This document shows, in pieces, positions 19,076 through 28,600 of a stretch of DNA of 64,000 nucleotides. A program made the translations under genes and the position numbers. The notes beneath the pieces were generated by a model. It was given only the letters and a program-made list of their open reading frames with translations, had not been told where the DNA came from and made no database searches. Position 1 is the first letter of the stretch. Every line of letters starts with the position of its first letter. Source of the stretch: Xanthomonas sp. (GTDB lineage: Bacteria > Pseudomonadota > Gammaproteobacteria > Xanthomonadales > Xanthomonadaceae); the NCBI RefSeq assembly GCF_017163755.1, contig NZ_JAFIWC010000005.1, positions 124,001 to 188,000 on the forward strand. Reading direction: 5' to 3'.

Positions 19076-19180
19076 GGGACCGGGGACCAGGGACCCGGAA
19101 CAGCAACCGCAACAACCGCAGCCGATGGCGCCAAACCGATGCGCTCTTGGCTTTTCCCGGTCCCCGGTCCCCGGTCCCGC
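19076..19180. repeat. Facing GGGGACC / GGTCCCC heptamer arrays
   Basis: GGGACCGGGGACCAGGGACC at 19076-19095 faces CCCGGTCCCCGGTCCCCGGT at about 19156-19175 across some 60 bases. The right array is preceded by GGCTTTTC, nearly as at 3992-4000 (GCTGCTTTTC), so this is the same interspersed element. The stretch from 19054 to 19441 holds this element and no convincing gene. Confidence 0.85.
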
Positions 19181-19441
19181 CGCCGAAGGTGTCGCAAGTC
19201 ACAGGATTCAACTCCCGCATTGAAGTTGTCGGCGATCGTGCCGATGGCAGGAACGGGCAACCATTGCGCCTGGAGCAGGGCCGCCACGTTCATGGCGGTG
19301 GCCGGTACGTACGCCTGTCGAACGGCGCCGCGACCGGCTGCGGCTGCAACGCTCTACGCAACGGTCCCGACGTGCTGCGGGCGACTGTGGCAACCTACCT
19401 GCCTTGCGACCGCACCGCGGCCGCCCGACGAGCAAACGCGC

Positions 19442-19750
19442 ATGAGTTCCATCGCCTCGGTGTCCTCGATCGCCCTGTCCGGCATGCGTGCGGCCTCGTC
19501 CGGCCTGCAGGCCCGTGCGAACAACGTCGCCAACGCCGCCACCGAGGGCTTCCAGCGCCAGGTGACGGTGAACCAGGAAGCGGCCGGCGGCGGCGTGACC
19601 AGCCAGGTGCAGGCGGTGGGCGGCGAGGGCAGCGATCTGGTCGACGACATGGTCGGCGGGCTGTCCGCACGCAACGGGTTCCAGGCCAACGCGCGGGTGC
19701 TGCGCGCGGCGGACGACACGATCGGCAGCCTGCTCGACGTCCTGGCCTGA
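19442..19750 (+). CDS. Short flagellar rod/hook-like protein (FlgC-type N-terminus), orphan
   Basis: A 102-residue protein. Its N-terminal part (SIALSGMRAASSGLQARANN then VANAATEGFQRQ) is the conserved start of flagellar rod and hook proteins, with the ANN-x-AN-x-x-T-x-GF pattern. The C-terminal GFQANARVLRAADDTIGSLL resembles the coiled end of the same family (usually GYQANVKVF). The middle is far shorter than in FlgB, FlgC or FlgG. No other flagellar gene is nearby. The ATG at 19442 is used because the upstream open frame is not protein-like. It may assemble in a rod-like structure or be a degenerate copy. Confidence 0.7.
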   Translation: MSSIASVSSIALSGMRAASSGLQARANNVANAATEGFQRQVTVNQEAAGGGVTSQVQAVGGEGSDLVDDMVGGLSARNGFQANARVLRAADDTIGSLLDVLA

Positions 19751-19764
19751 GGCCACGGCCACTT

Positions 19765-19965
19765 CCTTCTCCCATCGGGAGAAGGTGCCCCGAAGGGGCG
19801 GATGAGGGTACGGGCAAAGCCTCGTGCACCCAACTCCGTGAGACGCTTCGCGCCGGACCCTCACCCCAACCCCTCTCCCGGTGGGAGAGGGGCTAGCCGG
19901 CCGTTCCTTTTCCAATCGGGGAGAAGGTGCTCCGATGGGCGGATGAGGGTACGGGCGAAGCCTCG
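19765..19965. repeat. Interspersed inverted-repeat element, copy E and partial copy F
   Basis: Copy E at 19765-19894 has the same orientation as copy A: TTCTCCCATCGGGAGAAGG, GCGGATGAGGGTACGGGC, then GGACCCTCACCCCAACCCC and GGGAGAGGGGC. A partial copy at about 19905-19965 keeps only the left half (GGGGAGAAGGTGCTCCGATG, then GATGAGGGTACGGGCGAAGC). They fill the gap between the FlgC-like gene and the control region of the Tat-exported protein. Confidence 0.88.
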
Positions 19966-20000
19966 TGCAGCCGCCGCCGCCTCGCCCCCGCTATGCAATT

Positions 20001-20033
20001 TTCCGCACCGTTCCTTGCCAGCGGGCACAAGAC
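20001..20033 (+). promoter_or_regulatory. Shared two-part element, copy 1
   Basis: TTCCGCACC at 20001-20009, 15 bases, then GCACAAGAC at 20025-20033, followed after another 15 bases by GCGCA. It lies 54 bases before the start codon of the six-hairpin gene. The same blocks at the same spacing occur before four more units (22514, 34008, 37255, 40321). It is a candidate promoter or operator; no known binding protein was recognised. Confidence 0.6.
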
Positions 20034-20086
20034 GCTGCGACGCCCGCGGCGCAGGATGAGGCTGTTTTGCTCATCGGGGACGGGAC

Positions 20087-22465
20087 ATGGATCGGAGAGA
20101 TTTTCTGCGTCAGGGGCTGGCGGTCGGCGCGGTGGCCGGCGTGGGCGAGGCGTTCGCCGGCAGCGTGGCCAGCGCCACGGCGACAACCAGCACCGCGCCG
20201 TCGCGGCCGCCGGTGCCGGCGCCACGGCTGCAGCCGCTGGCGGCCGAGGCCCTGGCCGGGCATACGCTGCAATGCCGCTTCGTCGAGGCCGGTGCGCAAT
20301 GGCAGGTGTACGAAGACCTGCGCAGCGCCGACGGCGACCTGACCCTGCTCGGCCCGGACGGGGCGCTGGTGCTCGGCAAGCGCACCGAGCCGGTCTACCC
20401 CAGCACGCAGCCGCCGTACTTCGGCATGAAGCTGGCCGACGTGGCCATGGCCGAAGCCGACCTGCTCGCCGACCGCCTGCTGCGCGACGGCGACCCGCGC
20501 CCGGACGAAGTGCGCGACGCGGCGCCGCCGCCGGCCTCCAAGCTCGACCCCAAGGACTACAACGGCCGCCTGCCGTGGACCACCTTCGTCGGCACCCGCG
20601 AATGCGCCGACACCATGCCGGTCTACCCCGATGGCCGCACCCGCTGCTACCGCGCCGTGCACGCGTTCCCCGAGCTGGGCAAGGCCGAGCTGATCGAACG
20701 CCGCCACGAAGGCCTGATCGGCGGCTGGATGCCGGCGGTGCGCAAGGTGGTGCCGGCCGGCGAGGGCCGCTACTACGACATCCTGCTGTTCGCCGACGTG
20801 CTCGCCGACGACCGCTTCATCGTGCAGACCTGGCACCGCAGCGCGCTGGTCGAACGCGGGCAGGTGACCAAGGTGGTCTACGGCTACAGCTACCCCGACT
20901 ACCCGCCGCGGCGCGGCCCGCGCAGCGCCGAGGACTTCTACCGCGGCCTGCTGGCCTTCGCCGGCTACTGGCAGGGGCTGCTGGCCGACATCGCGCCGGC
21001 GCAGCTGCCAGACGCCAGCTGGACCGATATGGCCCGCTTCGCCTTCGCCCGCGAGCTGGTGGTGCGCCCCGGCGGCACCTATCCCAAGTACGGCGCGGTC
21101 GACCGCGACTACTACGGCAACGAGTACGACGGCTTCCAGGACACCTTCACCAGCTCGCTATACGCGAACCTGGAGTGGGGCCGCTTCGCCCAGGCCGCGG
21201 CGGTGCTGGACGGCTATTTCAGCGACTTCGTACAGGACGACGGCATGGTCAACATGCGCGGCGCCGAGACCGGCCAGTTCGGCCTGACCCTGTCGCTGCT
21301 GGCGCGCTACCTGCGCTACACCGGCGATGCGGCGCTGCTGCGCAAGCATCGCGGCAAGATCGAGGCCACCGCGCAGCTGCTGGCCGAACTGCACGACGCC
21401 AGCCTGGCGCTGCCGGCCGCCGCGCCGGGGCACGGCCTGATCCACGGCTGGAACGAATCGGACGCCTGCCTGTTCCCCGATCCGACGCTGTGGTGGAAGC
21501 CGTACTACGCCAACAGCGCGTTGACCGTGCGCGGCTGGCAGGACATCGCTGCGGTCTGGACCGCGATCGCCGGGCCGGGCGCGCAGGCCAGCGCCGCGCA
21601 CTGGCAGCGGCGCGCGCAGCAGCTGACCCGGCAGCTGCACAAGACCCTGCGCGGCAACATCCGCCGCGACCTGACCCCGCCCTACATCGGCCCGCTGCCG
21701 GGCGTGACGCTGACCTTCCGCCAGTCGCTGCTGCAGGAAAAGCCCAGCGAGCAGGGCTGGCCGCACCGCGTCTACGCCGAGCTGCTGCAGGCCGACGTGC
21801 TGCCCGACGACCTCGCCCACCTGGTGATCGACTGCGTGCGCGGCCACGGCGGCACCAGCCTCGGGGTGGTCGGCAACATCGCCCCGCCCACCCCGGAAGG
21901 GCGCGACCTGCTCGGCTTCATCTCCTACGGCTATGCGCAGCAGCTGCTGCGCCTGGACCGGATCGAGGAATACCTGCTGTTCCTGTACGCGCACCGCTAC
22001 CACGTGCACACCCGCGGCAGCTGGACCGCGGGCGAAGTCAGCGGCATCACCGGCGGCATGCCGCTGTTCTGCATCCCGGCGCAGATGACCATCCCGCTGC
22101 TGCTGCGCTGGATGCTGGTGTTCGAGGACAGCGCCGGCAAGGAACTGTTCCTGGCCAGGGCGCTGCCGCGCGACTGGCTCGGCAGCGGCGAGACGATCGC
22201 GATCGAGGCCGCGCCCACGCGCTGGGGCGCGGTGTCGCTGACCCTGCGCGGCGACCCCGCGCGGCAGCGCATCGACGGCACGCTGGCGCTGCCGGCGCTG
22301 GCGCCGGAGCGCACCTGGCTGACCCTGCGCGTGCCGGCCGGCACGCGCCTGCGCGAGGTGCTGGTCGACGGCCGTGCGGCGACGCTGTCGGGGCCGCGCA
22401 ACGAGCGCGTGCTGGTGCCCGCCGGCGCGGCCCGGCAAGTGACGATTTCGGCCGCCTACGGCTGA
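20087..22465 (+). CDS. Tat-exported six-hairpin glycosidase-like protein of unknown specificity
   Basis: A 792-residue protein that I cannot assign to a named glycoside hydrolase family. The N-terminus MDRRDFLRQGLAVGAVAG is a twin-arginine signal, so it is exported folded. The region of about residues 270-640 is helical with tryptophan, tyrosine and acidic motifs (YGNEYDGFQDTFTSSLY, MVNMRGAETGQFGLTL, LIHGWNESDACLFPDPTLWW), as in (alpha/alpha)6-barrel glycosidases, and the last 100 residues look like the small beta domain that usually follows such barrels. Candidate acids are the E/D pairs in NEYDGFQD and NESDACLFPD. It precedes the receptor and arabinosidase genes and shares their upstream element, suggesting a role on the same substrate. 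Confidence 0.65.
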   Translation: MDRRDFLRQGLAVGAVAGVGEAFAGSVASATATTSTAPSRPPVPAPRLQPLAAEALAGHTLQCRFVEAGAQWQVYEDLRSADGDLTLLGPDGALVLGKRTEPVYPSTQPPYFGMKLADVAMAEADLLADRLLRDGDPRPDEVRDAAPPPASKLDPKDYNGRLPWTTFVGTRECADTMPVYPDGRTRCYRAVHAFPELGKAELIERRHEGLIGGWMPAVRKVVPAGEGRYYDILLFADVLADDRFIVQTWHRSALVERGQVTKVVYGYSYPDYPPRRGPRSAEDFYRGLLAFAGYWQGLLADIAPAQLPDASWTDMARFAFARELVVRPGGTYPKYGAVDRDYYGNEYDGFQDTFTSSLYANLEWGRFAQAAAVLDGYFSDFVQDDGMVNMRGAETGQFGLTLSLLARYLRYTGDAALLRKHRGKIEATAQLLAELHDASLALPAAAPGHGLIHGWNESDACLFPDPTLWWKPYYANSALTVRGWQDIAAVWTAIAGPGAQASAAHWQRRAQQLTRQLHKTLRGNIRRDLTPPYIGPLPGVTLTFRQSLLQEKPSEQGWPHRVYAELLQADVLPDDLAHLVIDCVRGHGGTSLGVVGNIAPPTPEGRDLLGFISYGYAQQLLRLDRIEEYLLFLYAHRYHVHTRGSWTAGEVSGITGGMPLFCIPAQMTIPLLLRWMLVFEDSAGKELFLARALPRDWLGSGETIAIEAAPTRWGAVSLTLRGDPARQRIDGTLALPALAPERTWLTLRVPAGTRLREVLVDGRAATLSGPRNERVLVPAGAARQVTISAAYG

Positions 22466-22513
22466 GTGACGAAAATGTCGGAAACGTGCCGCCGCGCGCG
22501 ATTCAGTGCGGTA

Positions 22514-22574
22514 TTCCGCATGTTTAACCGGTAAATACGACAAGACGGCGCGGTCACGCTACGCGCACATTGTG
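22514..22574 (+). promoter_or_regulatory. Shared two-part element, copy 2
   Basis: TTCCGCATG at 22514-22522, 15 bases, CGACAAGAC at 22538-22546, 16 bases, then GCGCACATTGTG at 22563-22574. It is in the 351-base leader of the first TonB-dependent receptor gene. The third block is identical in copy 5 at 40369-40380. The remainder of this leader shows no gene. Confidence 0.7.
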
Positions 22575-22816
22575 TCCGTGCGATGAAGTCCCGGGGGAGA
22601 TTTCCGCACGATGCAAGCGGGCTGCCGAACGCAGCGCGGTAAACCTTTCGCGTCGTCGCACGCGCGGCGGTGGGACCTCCCAACCACTGCCGCGCCTGCG
22701 CACGGCGTCCTGTCCCAGCACTTTCGCCAACGACCGCGTGCGATGCGCACGGCTGTCCGGGATCTGCTTGCCCGCGCTGCCGGCCGCGATGCCATCGCCG
22801 CCCAAAGGAGAGCCCG

Positions 22817-25636
22817 ATGTCGTCTTTGCCCGCACGCGTTCCGCCGCACTCCGCCCGCCCGCCGCAGTACCGGCCGCGACCGCACCTGCTGATGGCGCCG
22901 CTCGCCGCGGCGCTGGCGCTGGCCGCCGGCACGCCCGCCGCGCAGGCGCAGGACGCGGCGGCGACCACGCTGGAGCAGATCACGGTGACCGGCAGCCACA
23001 TCCGCCGCGTCGACGCCGAGACCGCCAGCCCGGTGATCACCATCGACCGGCAACGCATCGAGGACAGCGGCCAGAACACCATCGGCCAGCTGCTGCAGCA
23101 ACTGCCGGCGATGGCCGGCAACATGCCCAACATCGCGCTGAACTCCGGCTTCAGCCATGGCCGCGCGCTGGTGTCGCTGCGCAACCTGGGCGCCGAGCGC
23201 ACCCTGGTGCTGGTCAACGGGCACCGCATGGCCGGCCCGGCGAGCAGCGTCGCCGCCGCGCCCGGCGTCGACGTCAACGCGATCCCGGCGTCGATGGTGG
23301 AGCGGATCGAGGTGCTGACCGACGGCGCCTCGTCGGTGTACGGCTCCGACGCCATCGCCGGCGTGGTCAACATCATCCTCAAGGACAAGTACGACGGCTT
23401 CGCCGCCAACTTCGACTACGGCCAGAGCGCGCACGGCGACGGCAACCGGCGCTCGGTCGGCGTGGAGTGGGGCAAGAGCTGGGACCGCGGCGGCATCATC
23501 CTGGGCCTGAGCCGCAGCTCGATGAACGCCCTGTACGACGAGGACCGCAGCTATGCCCGGACCGCGCAGAACTACCTCGGCGGCGAAGTGGTGGAGCGCC
23601 GCGGCAACGGCACCCGCGCGTTCCTCGCCGACGGCCGCGTGCTGACCCCCAACAGCGGCCTGGCGCCGGGCGCGGTCGGCACCGACGATTTCCACACCTA
23701 CGACCAGGCGGTGGAAGGCTACAACTCGTATTTCGGCCAGTACCTGGTCACGCCGGTGGAGCGCACCAACTTCTCCGCCCACGCCAGCTTCGACTTCACC
23801 GACAACGTGCAGGGCTATGTCGACCTGTTCTGGACCCGCAGCAAGACCACCTCGCAGCTGACCGCGTTCGGGCTGGAGCTGCCCGGCGCCGCGCAGAACT
23901 ACTACAACCCGTTCGGCGCGGAGCTTTCGCGCTACCTGCTGCGCTCGGTGCAGGCCAACACGCGCGTGTACAGCTCGCAGATGTACCAGACCAACGTGGT
24001 GGCCGGGCTGCGCGGCAGGTTCCAGGACAGCAGCTGGCGGTGGGACGCGGCCGCCGGCTACGCGCGCTACAAGGACACGCTGGTGCGCAACGGCTTTTCG
24101 ATCACCTCGGCGCTGAACAACGCCGCCGGCGCCTCGTTCCTGGACGGCGACGGCGTGGTCAAGTGCGGCACGCCCGGCAACGTGATCGCCGGCTGCACGC
24201 CGATCAACGTGTTCAATCCCGACGATCCGGCCACGATCGCCGCGATCAAGGCCACCCAGCGCCCGGTCGACCTGCTCGACGAGAGCACGATGAAGTTCGC
24301 CGAGGCCAGCGTCAACGGCGACCTGTTCAACGTGCCGGCCGGCGCGGTGCAGGCCGCGCTCGGCCTGTCCTTGCGCAAGAACGACTTCTCCCAGGGCACC
24401 ACCAGCGACGTGGCCGCCGCCGACGCGTTCGGCAACTGCGACTACAACGACGGCTGCATCATGAACCAGGGACACGACGAATCGATCAAGGAGGCCTACG
24501 CCGAGGTGCTGATCCCGCTGCTCAAGGACCTGCCCGGGGCGCAGGCGCTGAACCTCAACCTGGGCACGCGCTATTCCAAGTACGACGCCTGGGGCGACAC
24601 CACCAACAGCAAGATCGCGCTGGAGTGGCGGCCGATCGACAACCTGATGATCCGCGCCACCGGCTCGGAAGTGTTCCGCGCCCCGGCGCTGGGCGACCTG
24701 TACGGCTCGCCGTACAACGCGGTGATCGACGCCGCCGGCGACTACACCGATCCGTGCGCCGGCTACACCGGCGGCGGCAACCCCGCCGCCTGCGCCAACG
24801 TGCCGGCCGACGGCAGCTTCGCCAACACCTCCTCGTTCACCGTGCTGACCACCGGCTCGGCCAACGCCGGCTTCGCGATCAAGCCCGAGCAGGGCCGTTC
24901 CTACAACCTGGGCGCGGTGTACGACCCGGGCTGGATGGAAGGGCTGTCGATCAACGCCGACAGCTGGCGGGTCACGCTCGAGGACATGATCAATGGCATC
25001 GGCCTGGACCAGGTGCTGCAGAACTGCTACGACGGCCAGGGCGAGTACTGCCCGCTGATCCAGCGCGGCGCCACCGGGCAGCTGGTCAGCGTGACCGTGC
25101 CGTTCGCGATCAACAGCGGCAAGGTCGACATCCGCGGCTACGACGTGGGGCTCAAGTACGCGCTGCGCGAGACCCGGTTCGGCAGCTTCCAGGCCGGCAT
25201 CGACGCCACCTACCTGTCCAGCTACCGGTTCAGCGGCGACGCGCACAACTACGCCGGCGAGATGTCCAGCTACGGCAACCTGCCGCGCTGGCGCGCCAAC
25301 CTCAACCTGGGCTGGGACAACGGTCCGTGGCACGCGAGCTGGAACACGCGCCTGCTCGGGCCGACCACGGTCGGCAGTGCGTACGAGGACTTCTGCGTCA
25401 ACACCGCCGCGGACGGTTCCTGCGTCTACTTCCCGGTGGGCACGGTGACCTACCACGACGCCTCGCTGAGCCGGAAGTTCGCCAGCCTGCACACCACCGT
25501 GGCGGTGGGCGTGGACAACCTCGGCGACCGCAAGCCGCCGCACTACTACGGCTACGCCAGCGCGGCCAATACCGACGCCTTCACCTACGACACCATGGGT
25601 CGCTACTTCTGGACCCGGATCAGGGCCGAGTTTTGA
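22817..25636 (+). CDS. TonB-dependent outer membrane receptor (first of three)
   Basis: A 939-residue outer membrane transporter. It has a signal peptide ending AAGTPAAQAQ, a TonB box-like stretch LEQITVTGSHIRRVD, a plug domain (IGQLLQQLPAM, SLRNLGAERTLVLVNGHRM, VERIEVLTDGASSVYGSDAI) and a long beta-barrel ending in phenylalanine (RAEF), the usual membrane-insertion signal. The start is the ATG at 22817 behind AAAGGAG. The stop overlaps a TTG start of the GH121-like gene, so the two are probably translated together. Import of arabino-oligosaccharides or glycopeptides is inferred from this neighbour. Energy would come from TonB-ExbBD encoded elsewhere. Confidence 0.9.
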   Translation: MSSLPARVPPHSARPPQYRPRPHLLMAPLAAALALAAGTPAAQAQDAAATTLEQITVTGSHIRRVDAETASPVITIDRQRIEDSGQNTIGQLLQQLPAMAGNMPNIALNSGFSHGRALVSLRNLGAERTLVLVNGHRMAGPASSVAAAPGVDVNAIPASMVERIEVLTDGASSVYGSDAIAGVVNIILKDKYDGFAANFDYGQSAHGDGNRRSVGVEWGKSWDRGGIILGLSRSSMNALYDEDRSYARTAQNYLGGEVVERRGNGTRAFLADGRVLTPNSGLAPGAVGTDDFHTYDQAVEGYNSYFGQYLVTPVERTNFSAHASFDFTDNVQGYVDLFWTRSKTTSQLTAFGLELPGAAQNYYNPFGAELSRYLLRSVQANTRVYSSQMYQTNVVAGLRGRFQDSSWRWDAAAGYARYKDTLVRNGFSITSALNNAAGASFLDGDGVVKCGTPGNVIAGCTPINVFNPDDPATIAAIKATQRPVDLLDESTMKFAEASVNGDLFNVPAGAVQAALGLSLRKNDFSQGTTSDVAAADAFGNCDYNDGCIMNQGHDESIKEAYAEVLIPLLKDLPGAQALNLNLGTRYSKYDAWGDTTNSKIALEWRPIDNLMIRATGSEVFRAPALGDLYGSPYNAVIDAAGDYTDPCAGYTGGGNPAACANVPADGSFANTSSFTVLTTGSANAGFAIKPEQGRSYNLGAVYDPGWMEGLSINADSWRVTLEDMINGIGLDQVLQNCYDGQGEYCPLIQRGATGQLVSVTVPFAINSGKVDIRGYDVGLKYALRETRFGSFQAGIDATYLSSYRFSGDAHNYAGEMSSYGNLPRWRANLNLGWDNGPWHASWNTRLLGPTTVGSAYEDFCVNTAADGSCVYFPVGTVTYHDASLSRKFASLHTTVAVGVDNLGDRKPPHYYGYASAANTDAFTYDTMGRYFWTRIRAEF

Positions 25637-28600
25637 GGCTGCGCGCCGATCACCGGCGGCGCGCTCCGGGTTCGCCCGCGCGCCGGGCCGGCCTGGCCGC
25701 GCGCGGCGCGCTCGCCGCCTTCGTGCTGGCCGGTATCGCGCTGGCGCTGCCCGGCCTGGCGTGGGCGGAGGCGGCGGCCGGCACGGGCGAGGCGCTGCAG
25801 GCCAGCAACGCGGCCATCGGCTACCCGCGGTTCAAGGGCGCCGCGCAGCCGCTGCCGGATCCGCAGCTGGGGTTCGCGCCCGGCGGCTACCTGCCGCGGG
25901 TGTTCGCCGCCGATCTGGCCGACGGTGCCGGCAGCGCGCCCGGGCGCGATTTCTGGATCGACCGCATGCTGCTGCGCGCCGGCGACGGCGGCGGCTTCGA
26001 CGACCGCAACAACTGGCTGTTCACCCGCGGCCGCGCCGCCTACATGTACACGCACCAGCCGGAGCAGGTCGGCTTCGTCGGCGACGTCGCCTATTGGCAC
26101 AAGACCGGCCACGACGCGCTGTTCCGCCTGCAGGCCGAGCTCGACGGCGCGCCGCTGCGCCTGGGCGAGATCGCCGCGCAGCGGCGGCAGACGCCGAGCT
26201 ACTTCGCCACCGTGTTCGAAGACCCGCAGGCGCACGTGCGCCTGCGCCTGACCAAGTTCATCACCTACGACAACGTCGCCGTCGCCGAGGCGGTGCTGTC
26301 CAGCACCGACGGGGTGGCGCGCACGCTGACGCTGAAGGCGACCTCGCCGATGGCCGTCCATGCCGACGGCGCCGAGCTGACCGGCGCGTTCCAGGCGCGC
26401 AACGACATCACCACGGTGTTCCCGCGCCTGTCCGGGGACGGCTTCGTCGCCGACGGCCAGGCGCTGGTGCGCCGCGTCGCGCTGCCGGCGTCCGGCGAGG
26501 CGGCGCCGCTGAAGCTGCAGCTGGGCCTGACCGCGCGCGAGCTGCCGCAGTCGCTGCAGGCCTACCGCCGCATCGCCGCGCAATCGCCGCAGCAGGCCTA
26601 TCGCGAGCACGTGGTCGGCTACAACCGCTGGTGGGCCGACAACCTGCCGTACCTGGACACGCCCGAGGACAACCTCGACAAGACCCTGTTCTACCGCTGG
26701 TGGCTGCTGCGCTTCAACTTCCTCGACGCGGCGGTGCCCGGCAACGACTACCAGTTCCCGGTGGCGATCGAAGGCGTGCTCGGCTACGACAACGCGATCG
26801 TGCTGACCACCGGCATGTTCGTCGACGACCTCAAGTACCTGCGCGACCCGGTCTATGCCTACGGCTCGTGGATCGGCGCCGGCGAGACCGCCGGTGGCGG
26901 CAAGTACGTGGACAATCCCGGTTCGCCGGAGAACTGGTCCAATTCCTACGCCCAGTACCTGACCGCCGCGGCATGGCGCGCCTACCAGGTGCACGGCGGG
27001 CCGGCGGCGCTGGCCGGCAAGCTGGCGCGCTACGGCAGCGACGACGTGCGCGGGCTGCTGCGCGCCTACGACCGCAACGGCAACGGCCTGATCGAATACG
27101 ACTGGGCGGCGATGACCGGCAACGACGCCGACGCGGTGTCCTTCGACTGGGCCAAGCGCCACGGCCAAGTGCGCATGGACCGCACCGAGAGCGCCTACGT
27201 CTACGCCAACGCGCAGGCCGCCGCGCAAGCCGCCGCGCTGGCCGGCGACCCTGCCGGCGCGCAGGAAATGCAGGCGATGGCGGCGCGGATCCGCCGCAGC
27301 GTGCTCGACGTGCTGTGGCAGGACCGCAGCGATCGCGCCGACACGATGGGCCTGCACGGCGACCTGCTCAAGCACCGCCAGGCCGACGGCGCCAGGCGGG
27401 CGGTCGACTGGAAGGAGACCAACAACTACTACCCGTTCAGCGTGGGCCTGATGCCCAAGCCCGGCGACGCCGACTACGACCCCAAGTACGTGCGCGCGCT
27501 GCGCCTGTTCGCCGACGCCGGCCAGTACCCGATCTTCCCGTTCTACACCGCCAACCAGGCCGACAAGCACGCGCGCGGCGAGGAGGGCAGCAACAACTTC
27601 TCGGTGATCAACGCAACCGTCGCCTTCCGCCTGCTCGGCGCGGCGCTGCGCGACTATCCCAGCCCATACCTGGACGCGCAGGCCTACCGCAAGCTGCTGT
27701 ACTGGAACGCGTGGGCGCACTACATCGACGGCGACAACCGCTATCCGGACCAGAACGAGTTCTGGGCGCAGGGCGAGGCGGCCGACGGCGGCCGCATCGG
27801 CTACCGCTCGTGGATCCATCACACCCAGCTCGGCGCGACCAACTTCACCGTGATCGAGGACGCGATGGGGCTGCGCCCGCGCAGCGACGCCAGGATCGAG
27901 CTGTACCCGATCGACCTCGGCTGGGACCATTTCGCCGCCGACAACCTGCGCTACCGCGATCGCGACCTGGCCATCGTCTGGGACCGCGACGGACGCCATT
28001 ACGGCGGCGCGGCGCCCAGGGGCTATTCGCTGTACCTGGACGGGCGCCTGGCGTTCACCGTCGATCGCCTCGCGCACGTGATCTACGATCCGGCCAGCGG
28101 CCGCGTGCAGGCCGCGCCGGACGCGGTCAATGCCGGGGCCGCGCAGGTGCAGGTGCTGGCCTCGCACGCGCTGGCGCTGCAGGCGCCGGCGCAGGTGCGT
28201 TTCGCCGCCGATGCGCGCGTATCCGGCGTGCTGGCCGATGCCGGCGTGGACACGGCGCTGCCGGCGGGCGCGCGCGATCTCGCGCAGGGCGCGGCGGTCA
28301 GCGCCAGCTACGCGGCCGAGGGCTTCCCGGCCGCGGCGGCGGTCGACGGCAGCACCGCCAACGAGCCGTTCTGGGGCAGCGCCGGCTCGCCGTCGCGCAG
28401 CGACTGGATCGAACTCGACCTGGGGCGGCCGCAGACGCTGGACGATGTGCGCCTGTACTTCTACCGCAGCTCTTCGCCGCAAGGCGAACAGCATGGCCTC
28501 CCCTCCGGCACGCGCGCCGGGTACGCGCCGCCGTGGCTGTACGCGCTGCAGTATTTCGACGGCACGGCGTGGAAGACCGTGCCGGGCCAGGTGCGCGACG

